NCBI GenBank assembly: GCA_021846145.1
Contig: JAJZCJ010000090.1
Span: 1-11,198 of the forward strand
Length of the DNA stretch: 11,198 bases
Direction: 5' to 3'
DNA from: Bacillota bacterium
GTDB lineage: Bacteria > Bacillota > Bacilli > Alicyclobacillales > SLC66
A program made the translations under genes and the position numbers. A model generated the notes under the pieces. It saw nothing but the letters and a program-made list of their open reading frames with translations, did no database searches and was not told where the DNA came from. Shown here piece by piece: positions 1-6,530 of the stretch (the stretch's first letter is position 1; each line of letters begins with the position of its first letter).

Positions 1-68
1 AAGCTCATTAAAGACATAATGGTAAATATAGCCATAAACAAAGCCATCAACCATGGATGAAGCGACAT
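1..68 (-). CDS. Partial membrane-protein N-terminus, unidentified
   Basis: An ATG at 68 opens a frame with no stop down to the window edge, giving 22 residues (MSLHPWLMALFMAIFTIMSL and two more). They are almost all hydrophobic, like a first transmembrane segment. The frame is also open upstream to a stop at 143-141, so a GTG at 113 is an alternative start. The Shine-Dalgarno match before the ATG (AAAGTGGG) is weak. In Bacillus the gene after yabR on this side is spoIIE, whose product begins with a multi-span membrane domain, but these residues are too few to identify it. The frame lies beyond the yabR terminator, so it would need its own promoter. Confidence 0.33.
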   Translation of the reverse strand, partial: MSLHPWLMALFMAIFTIMSLMS

Positions 69-162
69 AAACACACCCACTTTCAATAAGTACTGGTAGT
101 TACTAATGTACACGGAATTGCGATGGAAATGGTCGATATTTTAAAATTGTCAAAAAGACTTC

Positions 163-195
163 AAAAAAGAGCATAACTAACGCATCGTTACACTC
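163..195 (-). terminator. Intrinsic terminator of yabR
   Basis: Read on the minus strand, GAGTGTAAC pairs with GTTATGCTC (nine pairs, two of them G-U) around a nine-base loop and is followed directly by six T. It begins ten bases after the yabR stop. The rest of 69-204 holds no clear gene. It contains a Spo0A-box-like TTGTCAAAA at 147-155. Confidence 0.72.
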
Positions 196-204
196 CGATT
201 GCAA

Positions 205-618
205 TTATCCTCTGCGACCACCGCGACCCCCACGCTTCGATTCACTACGCTTGAGTGCCTGTAAGCGATCCTCGCTATCCTTCATAAAACGAAGCATCTT
301 GTCTTCAAAAGTGACGCGAGTACCCGGATGATGGGAGGATCCACCACGTGGTTTGCGAGGGCGTTCTGTTGGTTGAGGAGTGGCATTTTCTGCCGCTTGG
401 CGAATAGAAAGGCCAATTTTGCCATTCTCAACGTTGATGACTTTGACCTTAACCGGATCATTCACTTTTAGATGATCGTGAATATCCTTAACGTAAGTGT
501 CAGAAATTTCTGAGATGTGGACAAGACCCGTTTCCCCACCGGGAAGCAACACAAACGCGCCAAAGTTTGTGATCCCTGTAACCTTGCCATCTAATTTACT
601 GCCAAGTTCAACTGCCAT
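205..618 (-). CDS. yabR: S1-domain RNA-binding protein YabR
   Basis: A 137-residue protein with one S1 domain of the OB fold at residues 5-74. It shows the typical GKVTGITNFGAFVLLPGGETG core, LVHISEIS, and the VKVINVENGKIGLSIRQA ending. A basic, proline- and glycine-rich linker follows. The last 40 residues carry FEDKMLRFMKDSEDRLQALKRS and a final RGGRGGRRG tail, an end typical of YabR. S1 domains bind single-stranded RNA, so a role on the ribosome or on mRNA is likely, but the exact function is not established. An SD-like GAGGGGG lies 13 bases before the ATG, somewhat far. Unlike its neighbours it has its own SigA promoter at 662-691 and its own terminator at 163-195, so it looks monocistronic. 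Identification is very secure. Confidence 0.95.
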   Translation of the reverse strand: MAVELGSKLDGKVTGITNFGAFVLLPGGETGLVHISEISDTYVKDIHDHLKVNDPVKVKVINVENGKIGLSIRQAAENATPQPTERPRKPRGGSSHHPGTRVTFEDKMLRFMKDSEDRLQALKRSESKRGGRGGRRG

Positions 619-661
619 AAAAGAGAAAGATCCCCCTCTAAATGATACGTATCCAATTTAG

Positions 662-691
662 ATTATACAGAAGGTCAAAAAAAGGTGTCAA
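662..691 (-). promoter_or_regulatory. SigA promoter of yabR
   Basis: On the minus strand a perfect -35 TTGACA (686-691) and a perfect -10 TATAAT (662-667) are separated by 18 bases. Transcription should start near 655, leaving a leader of about 37 bases before the yabR ATG at 618. It lies in the 104-base gap after divIC and is the best housekeeping promoter in the window. Confidence 0.82.
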
Positions 692-722
692 GAAAATAAT
701 GCAAACATTAAATAATATTTGT

Positions 723-1025
723 TTATTTCGACACAAATAATACTTCTCCGGGTTTGACCAAGTTGTATTTCTTCTGAGCCATGTAGGCGATATAACTACT
801 TTGATGCAGATTGATCACTTGCCGATTCAAATTTCTATATTGCAATTTAGATAAACTTAATGCGCTACTCAACTTGGATTTTTCCGCTTCCTGCTGTGCA
901 AGTACGGGCCGCTGCACAAAAACATACACGTATCCTCCCCACAAGAAAACGGCAGTCAAAAGCAAATACCACAACCGTACCCGTTTGCGTCTGAACTTGC
1001 GTTTTACAACTACACTGGTGCCCAT
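723..1025 (-). CDS. divIC: Cell division protein DivIC (FtsB family)
   Basis: A 100-residue bitopic septum protein. Residues 8-17 are strongly basic (VKRKFRRKRV), placing the N-terminus in the cytoplasm. Residues 18-37 form one membrane helix. Residues 44-75 form a heptad-like coiled coil, and residues 85-94 give KKYNLVKPGE, the conserved extracytoplasmic end of the DivIC/FtsB family. DivIC pairs with FtsL and, with DivIB, activates septal peptidoglycan synthesis. I start at the ATG at 1025 because AGGAG lies eight bases before it. The longer frame begins at a TTG at 1043 that overlaps the region of this site. It follows yabQ by 39 bases, as in Bacillus, and is probably transcribed from upstream. 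No strong terminator separates it from yabR. Confidence 0.92.
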   Translation of the reverse strand: MGTSVVVKRKFRRKRVRLWYLLLTAVFLWGGYVYVFVQRPVLAQQEAEKSKLSSALSLSKLQYRNLNRQVINLHQSSYIAYMAQKKYNLVKPGEVLFVSK

Positions 1026-1064
1026 CACGGCCACTCCTAGCAAATGAAAGATACGAAGACATCG

Positions 1065-1586
1065 TTAGTTATTCGTCTTGTCATCGTCTTCTTCCTTCTT
1101 TTCAAGTAGGTGAATGATACTTTTTCCTGTGAATGCAATCGGCCATACAATGATAATTTCCATTTTTTCCATTGCGCGATTCACACGTTTGATGGTTCCC
1201 CAAATGACCTTAAAGAGAAAAAACAATGGCAATACCACAATGCGATAGAGTAGCATCATTAGCCAATGTAGTACTGCGAGAATCCCGCGAATGATGGTTG
1301 TCGTTACTGCCACCACCAAGAACCGGATAGTCAGCGTATACAACCACCAGCCTGCCCCTAGCAACAAGAAAACAACGATGCGAACATCCCCGTGGTTGGC
1401 ACCAAGTAGCATAGTAAATACAAATACCGTCGCCACTACCCAATAAAGAACATCCCATAATGCAGAAAAATTTCGCAGAAAACGCCATTCCTTGATCGCA
1501 GTGCGATACACATCGTATACAATGCCCATTACAGCCCCTGACAGCAGCATTAAGATCAACGTGGCATATTGTTGAGATAGATCCAC
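1065..1586 (-). CDS. yabQ: Spore cortex biosynthesis protein YabQ
   Basis: A 173-residue membrane protein of the spore YabQ family. About four hydrophobic stretches are visible near residues 8-25, 40-63, 68-98 and 102-130. They are followed by a basic amphipathic part and an acidic C-terminal tail (EKKEEDDDKTNN). In Bacillus, YabQ is made in the mother cell under SigE and is needed for cortex formation. The frame could begin at a GTG at 1595, but AGGCGGGTGG (1592-1601) would then touch the start. From the GTG at 1586 the same site is five bases away, and the sequence then begins VDLSQQYATLILM, the length expected before the first helix of this family. Only 13 bases separate it from the yabP stop, so the two are co-transcribed and probably coupled. 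Confidence 0.86.
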   Translation of the reverse strand: MDLSQQYATLILMLLSGAVMGIVYDVYRTAIKEWRFLRNFSALWDVLYWVVATVFVFTMLLGANHGDVRIVVFLLLGAGWWLYTLTIRFLVVAVTTTIIRGILAVLHWLMMLLYRIVVLPLFFLFKVIWGTIKRVNRAMEKMEIIIVWPIAFTGKSIIHLLEKKEEDDDKTNN

Positions 1587-1599
1587 ACTGACCACCCGC

Positions 1600-1893
1600 C
1601 TACTTCAAGAGACGGCCCCAGAGCTTCTTACCCCGTTTTTCCATGCGGCCGCCTTCCAAATAAGCTAGATCATCAATTGACCCCTCAATGGAAACCAGAC
1701 CATTTTCCAAATCAAGCGCCTTGATGTGCAAATTTTCTCCTCTTAGTGACAGCATGCCGTTCGTAGTCTGCAATACAAATTCACTAATGTCAAATGATTC
1801 CACTCCCGTGACTCCTGTCACCTCAACAAATTCCCTGCCCACCATTAACACTTGATGCTTGGCCACTTCGCGCCCTTGCCGATCTTCTACCAC
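1600..1893 (-). CDS. yabP: Sporulation protein YabP (YabP/YqfC family)
   Basis: A small soluble protein of 97 residues, with the family core HQVLMVGREFVEVTGVTGVE, SFDISEFVLQT, then GMLSLRGENLHIKALDLENG and SIEGSIDDLAYLE, ending in a basic tail. YabP is a SigE-dependent mother-cell protein acting in the same step as YabQ in Bacillus. Its biochemical role is not known. The longest frame starts with a TTG at 1932 that has no Shine-Dalgarno site. The GTG at 1893 has GAGAGGG seven bases before it and gives the normal family length of about 100 residues, so I prefer it. If the SigE-like promoter at 1932-1960 is real, the TTG would lie inside its -10 box and could not be used. It precedes yabQ closely. 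Confidence 0.87.
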   Translation of the reverse strand: MVEDRQGREVAKHQVLMVGREFVEVTGVTGVESFDISEFVLQTTNGMLSLRGENLHIKALDLENGLVSIEGSIDDLAYLEGGRMEKRGKKLWGRLLK

Positions 1894-1900
1894 TATGCTT

Positions 1901-1907
1901 CCCTCTC
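1901..1907 (-). promoter_or_regulatory. Ribosome binding site fixing the yabP GTG start
   Basis: GAGAGGG on the minus strand, seven bases before the GTG at 1893. It would be read as codons for Glu-Arg-Glu-Gly if translation began at the upstream TTG (1932), which has no such site. Confidence 0.6.
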
Positions 1908-1931
1908 TTTCGGCCTTGTACTGCTTGTTCA

Positions 1932-1960
1932 ACCATATGGCCAGAAAGAAAAAAATAGAA
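1932..1960 (-). promoter_or_regulatory. Candidate SigE promoter of yabPQ
   Basis: TTCTATT (1954-1960) and CATATGGT (1932-1939) on the minus strand are 14 bases apart. They resemble the SigE pattern KMATATT, 14 bases, CATACAMT, with four of seven and five of eight matches. Known SigE control of yabP and the terminator-like hairpin just upstream fit this. The match alone is weak. Confidence 0.33.
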
Positions 1961-1990
1961 CAAAAGACGACCTACTCTTCGAGGTCGTCT
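1961..1990 (-). terminator. Terminator/attenuator hairpin over the rqcP stop codon
   Basis: On the minus strand GACGACCT (1982-1989) pairs perfectly with AGGTCGTC (1966-1973) around an eight-base loop, with a ninth A-T pair possible at 1990/1965. It is followed by TTTTGTTC and a further T-rich run. The left arm encodes the acidic end of RqcP and the right arm includes part of the stop codon. It should end, or partly end, transcripts from hup-rqcP before yabP. Confidence 0.62.
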
Positions 1991-2274
1991 CCCTCATCAA
2001 ATGCTTTGTCAGTCATTCCAACGATGCGTTCTTCTCCTAACACTTGATAAAGTTCAGCCGCATGTTCTTTTCGCACCTGTTCCACGATCTTTTCTACCTT
2101 CACGTTCATGATGCGAGAACCATAACGGATTTTCAATAGGTTGCCTATTTGAATCTCTGTGCCTGCTTTGGCGGATCGCCCATTCACTTCCACCCGTCCA
2201 CTGTCACAAAGTTCCTTTGCCAGAGTGCGGCGCTTAACAAGCCGAGATACTTTTAGGTACTTGTCCAAGCGCAT
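1972..2274 (-). CDS. rqcP: Ribosome quality control S4 protein RqcP (YabO)
   Basis: A 100-residue protein with an S4 RNA-binding domain at residues 1-60 ([20 protein letters not shown], then SGRVEVNGRSAKAGTEIQIG). RqcP/YabO binds obstructed 50S subunits and works with RqcH to add C-terminal alanine tails to stalled chains, holding the peptidyl-tRNA in the P site. The length is slightly above the roughly 86 residues usual in Bacillus, owing to an acidic tail (DEGDDLEE). The ATG shares its A with the stop codon of hup (TAATG), so translation is very likely coupled to HU. The last codons and the stop lie within the hairpin at 1961-1990. The gene name follows from domain, size and position next to yabP. 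Confidence 0.9.
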   Translation of the reverse strand: MRLDKYLKVSRLVKRRTLAKELCDSGRVEVNGRSAKAGTEIQIGNLLKIRYGSRIMNVKVEKIVEQVRKEHAAELYQVLGEERIVGMTDKAFDEGDDLEE

Positions 2275-2546
2275 TACTTTGTTGCTTCTTTGAGCTTATT
2301 CCCTGGCTTAAATGCTGGCACGGATGATTCCGGAATAGAAATCACTTCACCAGTTTGCGGATTGCGACCACTGCGCGCTTTGCGCGTGCGGGTTTCAAAT
2401 GTGCCAAAACCGATCAGTTGCACTTTATCCCCTTCTGACAATGCTTCAGAAATGGAATCCAAAAATGCATTGACGGCTGCTTCTACGTCCTTTTTCTTTA
2501 AGCCGCTTTTTTCGGCCACTTTGTTAATTAGGTCAACTTTATTCAT
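2274..2546 (-). CDS. hup: DNA-binding protein HU
   Basis: A 90-residue histone-like protein, the standard HU length. The helical dimerisation half is at residues 1-45 ([20 protein letters not shown]). The conserved turn [19 protein letters not shown] follows, then the DNA-binding beta arm with Pro63 at its tip region ([13 protein letters not shown]), and the ending [14 protein letters not shown] dimers bend and compact DNA throughout the nucleoid. I start at the ATG at 2546; the open frame extends upstream to 2678, but only through the end of mazG, and the normal family start is here. AAAGGGG lies 12 bases before the ATG. I found no convincing promoter between 2547 and 2600, so it may be read from the mazG transcript or from a site inside mazG. 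Its stop overlaps rqcP by one base. Confidence 0.95.
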   Translation of the reverse strand: MNKVDLINKVAEKSGLKKKDVEAAVNAFLDSISEALSEGDKVQLIGFGTFETRTRKARSGRNPQTGEVISIPESSVPAFKPGNKLKEATK

Positions 2547-2580
2547 AAAAACGATTAGCCCCTTTCCAAGGCAATAATTT

Positions 2581-4074
2581 TCACTGCTCACTATTCGTCT
2601 TGAACCCAACAATCTCCTGCTGCGAGTTAGCTTTTTCTTTCGCATTTTGCCAAAATTCATCGAGAATTGCAAGTTCAACCTTTAAAATATCTAAATTTTG
2701 GCTTGCTAACGCTTGTTCAATAGCTAAAAACCGACGTCGAAACTTCTGATTGGTGTAAGCAAGCGCCTGCTCTGGGTCAATTCCAAAATGACGACCTAAG
2801 TTCACAACCGAAAACAGTATGTCCCCAAATTCTTTGATTTGCTCCTCAGAGTTACTGGCCTCTTTGAATTCGCACAACTCTTCATCAATTTTAGCAAAAA
2901 CAGGCGCTATCTCTGGCCAATCAAAGCCCACTTTGGCTGCCTTTTTCTGCAATTCATTACTCTCTTTGAGTGGTGATTGCCCCTTTTTAACCACATCAAG
3001 TAGTGAATGAGCCATTTGTGCTTTTTCTGTTTTTTTAATTTCACCCCAGTTGTTCACCACATCTCCCGCCGTCACTACAGACGCCTCTCCAAACACATGC
3101 GGGTGCCTACGTATCAATTTGGCGCATAATACATGGATAACATCCCTAACCTGAAAATCGCCCTCATCACGGCCAATCTGGCTATGTAGCAACACTTGCA
3201 ATAGCACGTCACCTAATTCTTCAACGAGTTCATCGACATTGCCCTCATCGATAGCTTGTGCCACTTCGTATGCCTCTTCAATCACATATGGTCGCAAAGA
3301 CGTATGTGTCTGCTCCCGATCCCATGGACATCCATCCGGACTTCTAAGTTTCGCAACAATTTCCACTAGTTCTGACCATTCACCGAAAATACTATCTCCG
3401 CGCAATGGCGGGATATACAACGTAGTAAGGTGATCAATCCCCGGTGTTCGATCCAGTTCATACAGCGGTACTTTCTGTATCCTCTCCAGCCCGTCAATAC
3501 CAACTGCACTTGCGATGGTGACTTCCCACTCATCCCCATACACTTCTGAAAGCAATACTTTTGTCTCACTAGCGACAGCCTGATTGTAAAGTTGCATAAT
3601 GATCGTGTGCGCTTTTGGCAACAACATATCGCCCCGAAGTGCGGTGGCATCCAGCAACAAAAGTCCCTCGACAGGGTCTACACCTAAACGCAGCAACAAA
3701 TCATCGACAAAGCTTTGCCCTGCACCAAAATGAACTTCCACTTCCCCTGATTTAGCAGCCTCCCTTAGAAGCTGAACACTGCGTTCCGCCACACCCGGAT
3801 GCCCAGGCACCAAATACACCACCTCTTGCAGGCGATCCGCTTCACGGATCAGAAACTCTACGATGCGCTCATAAAGTGAGGAGAAATTATCTGCCTGTTC
3901 ATAAAAATTATCCAGCGATTGAAACGGCATCTTCCTCTGTAACAAAAAATCCACGCTGGGATGGCGCGCGGTGCGCAAATATACTGGCATTCCCTGTTCT
4001 AACATCTCCACGGTCCCATAGGGAATGCTTGCGATCGCACCAGGACCTAATCCCGCGACGTGAATAATTCCCAT
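2581..4074 (-). CDS. mazG: MazG-family NTP pyrophosphohydrolase fused to tetrapyrrole methylase domain (YabN)
   Basis: A 497-residue fusion. Residues 1-225 form a SAM-dependent tetrapyrrole methylase-like domain with GLGPG at 8-12 and [15 protein letters not shown] at 86-100. Two MazG-type regions follow. The first begins at [20 protein letters not shown] and carries EEAYE (266-270) and EELGD (285-289), the acidic residues that hold magnesium. The second begins near KVGFDWPE and carries EELCE (398-402) and EFGD (415-418). MazG enzymes hydrolyse nucleoside triphosphates to monophosphate and pyrophosphate, clearing aberrant nucleotides; in this family the N-terminal domain has no firmly known substrate. 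Architecture and length match Bacillus YabN. AAAGGGG lies eight bases before the ATG. It starts 18 bases after the flippase stop, so the two share a transcript. Confidence 0.93.
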   Translation of the reverse strand: MGIIHVAGLGPGAIASIPYGTVEMLEQGMPVYLRTARHPSVDFLLQRKMPFQSLDNFYEQADNFSSLYERIVEFLIREADRLQEVVYLVPGHPGVAERSVQLLREAAKSGEVEVHFGAGQSFVDDLLLRLGVDPVEGLLLLDATALRGDMLLPKAHTIIMQLYNQAVASETKVLLSEVYGDEWEVTIASAVGIDGLERIQKVPLYELDRTPGIDHLTTLYIPPLRGDSIFGEWSELVEIVAKLRSPDGCPWDREQTHTSLRPYVIEEAYEVAQAIDEGNVDELVEELGDVLLQVLLHSQIGRDEGDFQVRDVIHVLCAKLIRRHPHVFGEASVVTAGDVVNNWGEIKKTEKAQMAHSLLDVVKKGQSPLKESNELQKKAAKVGFDWPEIAPVFAKIDEELCEFKEASNSEEQIKEFGDILFSVVNLGRHFGIDPEQALAYTNQKFRRRFLAIEQALASQNLDILKVELAILDEFWQNAKEKANSQQEIVGFKTNSEQ

Positions 4075-4092
4075 TGCAAATTCCCCTTTAAT

Positions 4093-5724
4093 TCAAGTAT
4101 AAAATCCAATTTTATGAAAAATAAATGAAAGTGGTTTCCCGAGTTTAGGGAGTTCCCGCACTTCCTTCTCAGTCAGTAATCCGCTGACCATCAACATGAC
4201 AGCATAACTAAAAATGCCCACAAAAATTCCAACCACCACTAAACCGGTGGCATTAAGGCGTGCAGAAACCAAAAAATCCATTCGCTGCCACTGTCGTTGT
4301 ACCGCAAATACAAAGGCCCCCATCACAAAAACAGCAGCCGCCAGTTTGAGCACATGTCTCCGAAACGAGAGGCGCAAATAAATCACTTTGTTTAATGCTA
4401 TCCAATTCCACCCCCCAGCAAACGCATAACTAATAGCCGTGGCAGCCGCAGCCCCTGTAATCTGAAAGTGAGGAATTAACATAAAGTTTAGCGCAATTTT
4501 GCAAATGGTGCCAGCCATCAAACTGATTAGCGGCGTATACACACGGCCTAACCCTTGCAGGCTAGCAGCTGCATTCATTTGAATGCTACTAAATACCGCT
4601 GCCACTCCCATCCACATAATCGCACGATCTCCTTGAGCGTCACGAAATAACGCCACGTCTATCGGTCTTGCTAATAGCATCAGGCCGACTGCTGCAGGCA
4701 AAGACAGCAAAAGTGTGTAGCGCAGTCCCTGACTCACTCGCTCTTGTACCGTCGCCACGCCGCTTCTAGTGATCGCTTCAGATACCGCGGGGAGCAATGC
4801 TACCCCAATTGAGCTAACGAGTGTAGCAGGCAACATCAGCAGCTTAAACGCCCTGCCAGAGAGCAGGCCATACAAATGAGTCGCCATATTCTGTGATAGC
4901 CCTTGTGATTTAAGTATATTAGTTACGGTAAACGCATCAACATTGCTAAATAACGGAATAATTAACGCGCCTAGACTAACAGGAATAGAATAATATACTA
5001 GTTTGCGCACAATCATGCGCTTGGACAATGGAGCAAATGAGGACGCCACATGACGGATTCTTCTTTTATGACGCTTTCTATCTTCTAAGCGAAAGCGCCA
5101 TAATTGATAGAGGATAACGAAAAGTCCTGCCAACCCTCCTGTCACCGCGCCGAATGATGCCACTGCTGCCGCAGCACGCTCTTGTCCACCAAGCAGTAGT
5201 ACCAACCACACCCCCGCAATAATGGTGATCACGCGCACAAATTGCTCCACCACCTGTGACACGGCCGTGGGCCGCATCCATTGCCAGCCTTGAAAGTACC
5301 CCCTGACGCTACTTAAGATGGGAACGATAAAAAGAGCAGGTGCCACAGCTTTGAGTGCCCAAGATGCACGCATATCACCGGCTAATCGCGCAAAGGTGCC
5401 ACTAAATGCGTAAAGTGCCACCATCGCGACCAACCCTACGCCCGCTAACATGAACAAAGCGACGCGAAAAATCCGATTGGCGTTATTTACATCGCGAATG
5501 GCAACGTATTCACTGACGTATTTTGAGATTGCCACAGGAACGCCTGCCGTGGAAATGACCAGTAATGTGGCATACACAGGATACGCCATTTGAAATATAC
5601 CCATACCGCGGTCACCAATCAGATTCTGTAAAATAATCGTATATACAGAACCGAGCAGTTTTGAAATGATGGCGGCCACGGTGAGAATGAATGCCCCCCG
5701 TACAAATGTCCTGCTAGATGCCAC
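4093..5724 (-). CDS. MurJ/SpoVB-type polysaccharide flippase (YabM-like)
   Basis: A 543-residue polytopic membrane protein of the MOP superfamily (polysaccharide biosynthesis/MviN-like branch), with about 14 hydrophobic segments. The start is typical: FVRGAFILTVAAIISKLLGS, then NLIGDRGMGIFQMAYPVYA and STAGVPVAISKYVSEY. Members move lipid-linked cell-wall precursors across the membrane; close relatives are SpoVB, MurJ (YtgP) and YabM. Position between spoVT and mazG equals yabM of Bacillus, but the sequence alone does not separate YabM from SpoVB, so I give no symbol. The frame could begin with a GTG at 5736, but AGGAG overlaps that codon; the GTG at 5724 has AGGAG 11 bases before it. A terminator (5806-5832) cuts it off from spoVT, and a SigE-like promoter lies at 5759-5787, suggesting use in sporulation. 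Confidence 0.88.
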   Translation of the reverse strand: MASSRTFVRGAFILTVAAIISKLLGSVYTIILQNLIGDRGMGIFQMAYPVYATLLVISTAGVPVAISKYVSEYVAIRDVNNANRIFRVALFMLAGVGLVAMVALYAFSGTFARLAGDMRASWALKAVAPALFIVPILSSVRGYFQGWQWMRPTAVSQVVEQFVRVITIIAGVWLVLLLGGQERAAAAVASFGAVTGGLAGLFVILYQLWRFRLEDRKRHKRRIRHVASSFAPLSKRMIVRKLVYYSIPVSLGALIIPLFSNVDAFTVTNILKSQGLSQNMATHLYGLLSGRAFKLLMLPATLVSSIGVALLPAVSEAITRSGVATVQERVSQGLRYTLLLSLPAAVGLMLLARPIDVALFRDAQGDRAIMWMGVAAVFSSIQMNAAASLQGLGRVYTPLISLMAGTICKIALNFMLIPHFQITGAAAATAISYAFAGGWNWIALNKVIYLRLSFRRHVLKLAAAVFVMGAFVFAVQRQWQRMDFLVSARLNATGLVVVGIFVGIFSYAVMLMVSGLLTEKEVRELPKLGKPLSFIFHKIGFYT

Positions 5725-5735
5725 CGTATTTGCCA

Positions 5736-5740
5736 CTCCT
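5736..5740 (-). promoter_or_regulatory. Ribosome binding site deciding the flippase start
   Basis: AGGAG (continuing as AGGAGTGG to 5733) lies 11 bases before the GTG at 5724. It overlaps the alternative GTG at 5736, which therefore cannot be served by it. Confidence 0.6.
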
Positions 5741-5758
5741 ATCGTCTATCGATAGAAA

Positions 5759-5787
5759 AGTATACGGGGACAACCTACAAGATATAC
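5759..5787 (-). promoter_or_regulatory. Candidate SigE promoter of the flippase gene
   Basis: GTATATC (5781-5787) and CGTATACT (5759-5766) on the minus strand are separated by 14 bases. They match the SigE pattern KMATATT, 14, CATACAMT in five of seven and six of eight positions. No good SigA promoter is visible between the upstream terminator and the gene. Confidence 0.4.
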
Positions 5788-5805
5788 GAACTGTTGCACA
5801 TGGCC

Positions 5806-5832
5806 AAATAAAAAGGACAGCCTACGCTGTCC
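5806..5832 (-). terminator. Intrinsic terminator of spoVT
   Basis: On the minus strand GGACAGC pairs perfectly with GCTGTCC around the loop GTAG and is followed by TTTTTATTT. It lies 28 bases after the spoVT stop and is the cleanest terminator in the window. Confidence 0.88.
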
Positions 5833-5860
5833 ATATGACCATCATAAAATTATGTTATGA

Positions 5861-6403
5861 TTATTGGTCCATTTGCTTTGACAAAAATCCCGCAGCCGTT
5901 TCAGCCAGTTTGGCTTCCATCTCGCCCATTTTAACGCCCTCATCGCGAGAAATCAGCACGACACTACCAATCGGATCTCCATTGTACATGATTGGCACAA
6001 TGACGAGTGAATTAATTTGCTCACTTCGGTCGCGAATGAGTTGAACCTCTGCCGCGCTAGTGGACATGATGGATTTGTGCTCATCCATGGCTTTTTCTAA
6101 TTCTGCGCCAACTGGCTTTTCTAAGTACTCCTTTTTGGCGATGCCTGCAGATGCAATTACGGTATCTCGATCTGTGATCAACGTAAAATGACCAGAAGCT
6201 TCGTTGAGTGATTCGGCATATTCCTTAGCGAATTCACCTAATTCTCCAATCGGAGAGTACTTCTTCAAGATGACTTCTCCATCTCGATCAACAAAAATTT
6301 CGAGTGGATCACCTTCACGAATGCGCAACGTTCGTCTAATTTCTTTGGGAATGACTACCCTTCCTAAATCATCAATACGCCTAACAATTCCAGTGGCTTT
6401 CAT
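5861..6403 (-). CDS. spoVT: Stage V sporulation transcription regulator SpoVT
   Basis: A 180-residue protein, close to the 178 of Bacillus subtilis. Residues 1-52 are an AbrB-type swapped-hairpin DNA-binding domain (MKATGIVRRIDDLGRVVIPK, then EIRRTLRIREGDPLEIFVDR), a nearly invariant stretch in spore formers. Residues 56-180 form a GAF-like domain ending ETAAGFLSKQMDQ. SpoVT is made in the forespore and tunes SigG-dependent genes, affecting spore coat, cortex and germination properties. I start at the ATG at 6403: GGGGGGT lies six bases before it and the product begins exactly like the family. The frame stays open 25 codons further upstream, but that part is leader sequence. A terminator stands on each side (6490-6530 and 5806-5832), so it is a single-gene transcription unit. 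Confidence 0.97.
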   Translation of the reverse strand: MKATGIVRRIDDLGRVVIPKEIRRTLRIREGDPLEIFVDRDGEVILKKYSPIGELGEFAKEYAESLNEASGHFTLITDRDTVIASAGIAKKEYLEKPVGAELEKAMDEHKSIMSTSAAEVQLIRDRSEQINSLVIVPIMYNGDPIGSVVLISRDEGVKMGEMEAKLAETAAGFLSKQMDQ

Positions 6404-6447
6404 TGCATTACCCCCCAGACAAATGAAGCTTGCGAAACTGTTGCCTT

Positions 6448-6477
6448 TATATTGTCCGAAGTTCAGTAAATTTAACA
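6448..6477 (-). promoter_or_regulatory. Possible SigG promoter of spoVT
   Basis: TGTTAA (6472-6477) and CAATATA (6448-6454) on the minus strand are 17 bases apart, a distant match to the SigG pattern (TGHATA, 17-18, CATNNTA). spoVT must have a promoter in this short gap between a terminator and its start, and SigG control is known in Bacillus. The match is poor. Confidence 0.24.
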
Positions 6478-6489
6478 TAAAATCACGTG

Positions 6490-6530
6490 TAAAATAATTA
6501 CAGGTCGCCCAGATCGGGCGGCCTGTAATT
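6490..6530 (-). terminator. Terminator of the mfd-prsA unit
   Basis: On the minus strand AATTACAGG (6522-6530) pairs perfectly with CCTGTAATT (6496-6504). Inside it, after one C-A mismatch, CGCCC pairs with GGGCG around the loop GATCT. The downstream run ATTTTA is only moderately T-rich. The stem starts at the last base of the prsA stop codon. Confidence 0.75.

Noticed and set aside
697..710. Hairpin TAATG/CATTA after divIC as terminator
   Set aside because: Only five pairs, four of them A-T, in AT-rich DNA; too weak to call.
2547..2678. N-terminal extension of HU
   Set aside because: The frame is open only across the end of mazG; the normal 90-residue HU begins at 2546.
5746..5755. Palindrome CTATCGATAG before the flippase gene
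   Set aside because: A single ten-base palindrome is common by chance; no second copy at operator spacing and no regulator to connect it with.
6204..6497. Plus-strand 97-codon frame over spoVT
   Set aside because: Antisense to the AbrB domain of SpoVT; no domain and no independent support.
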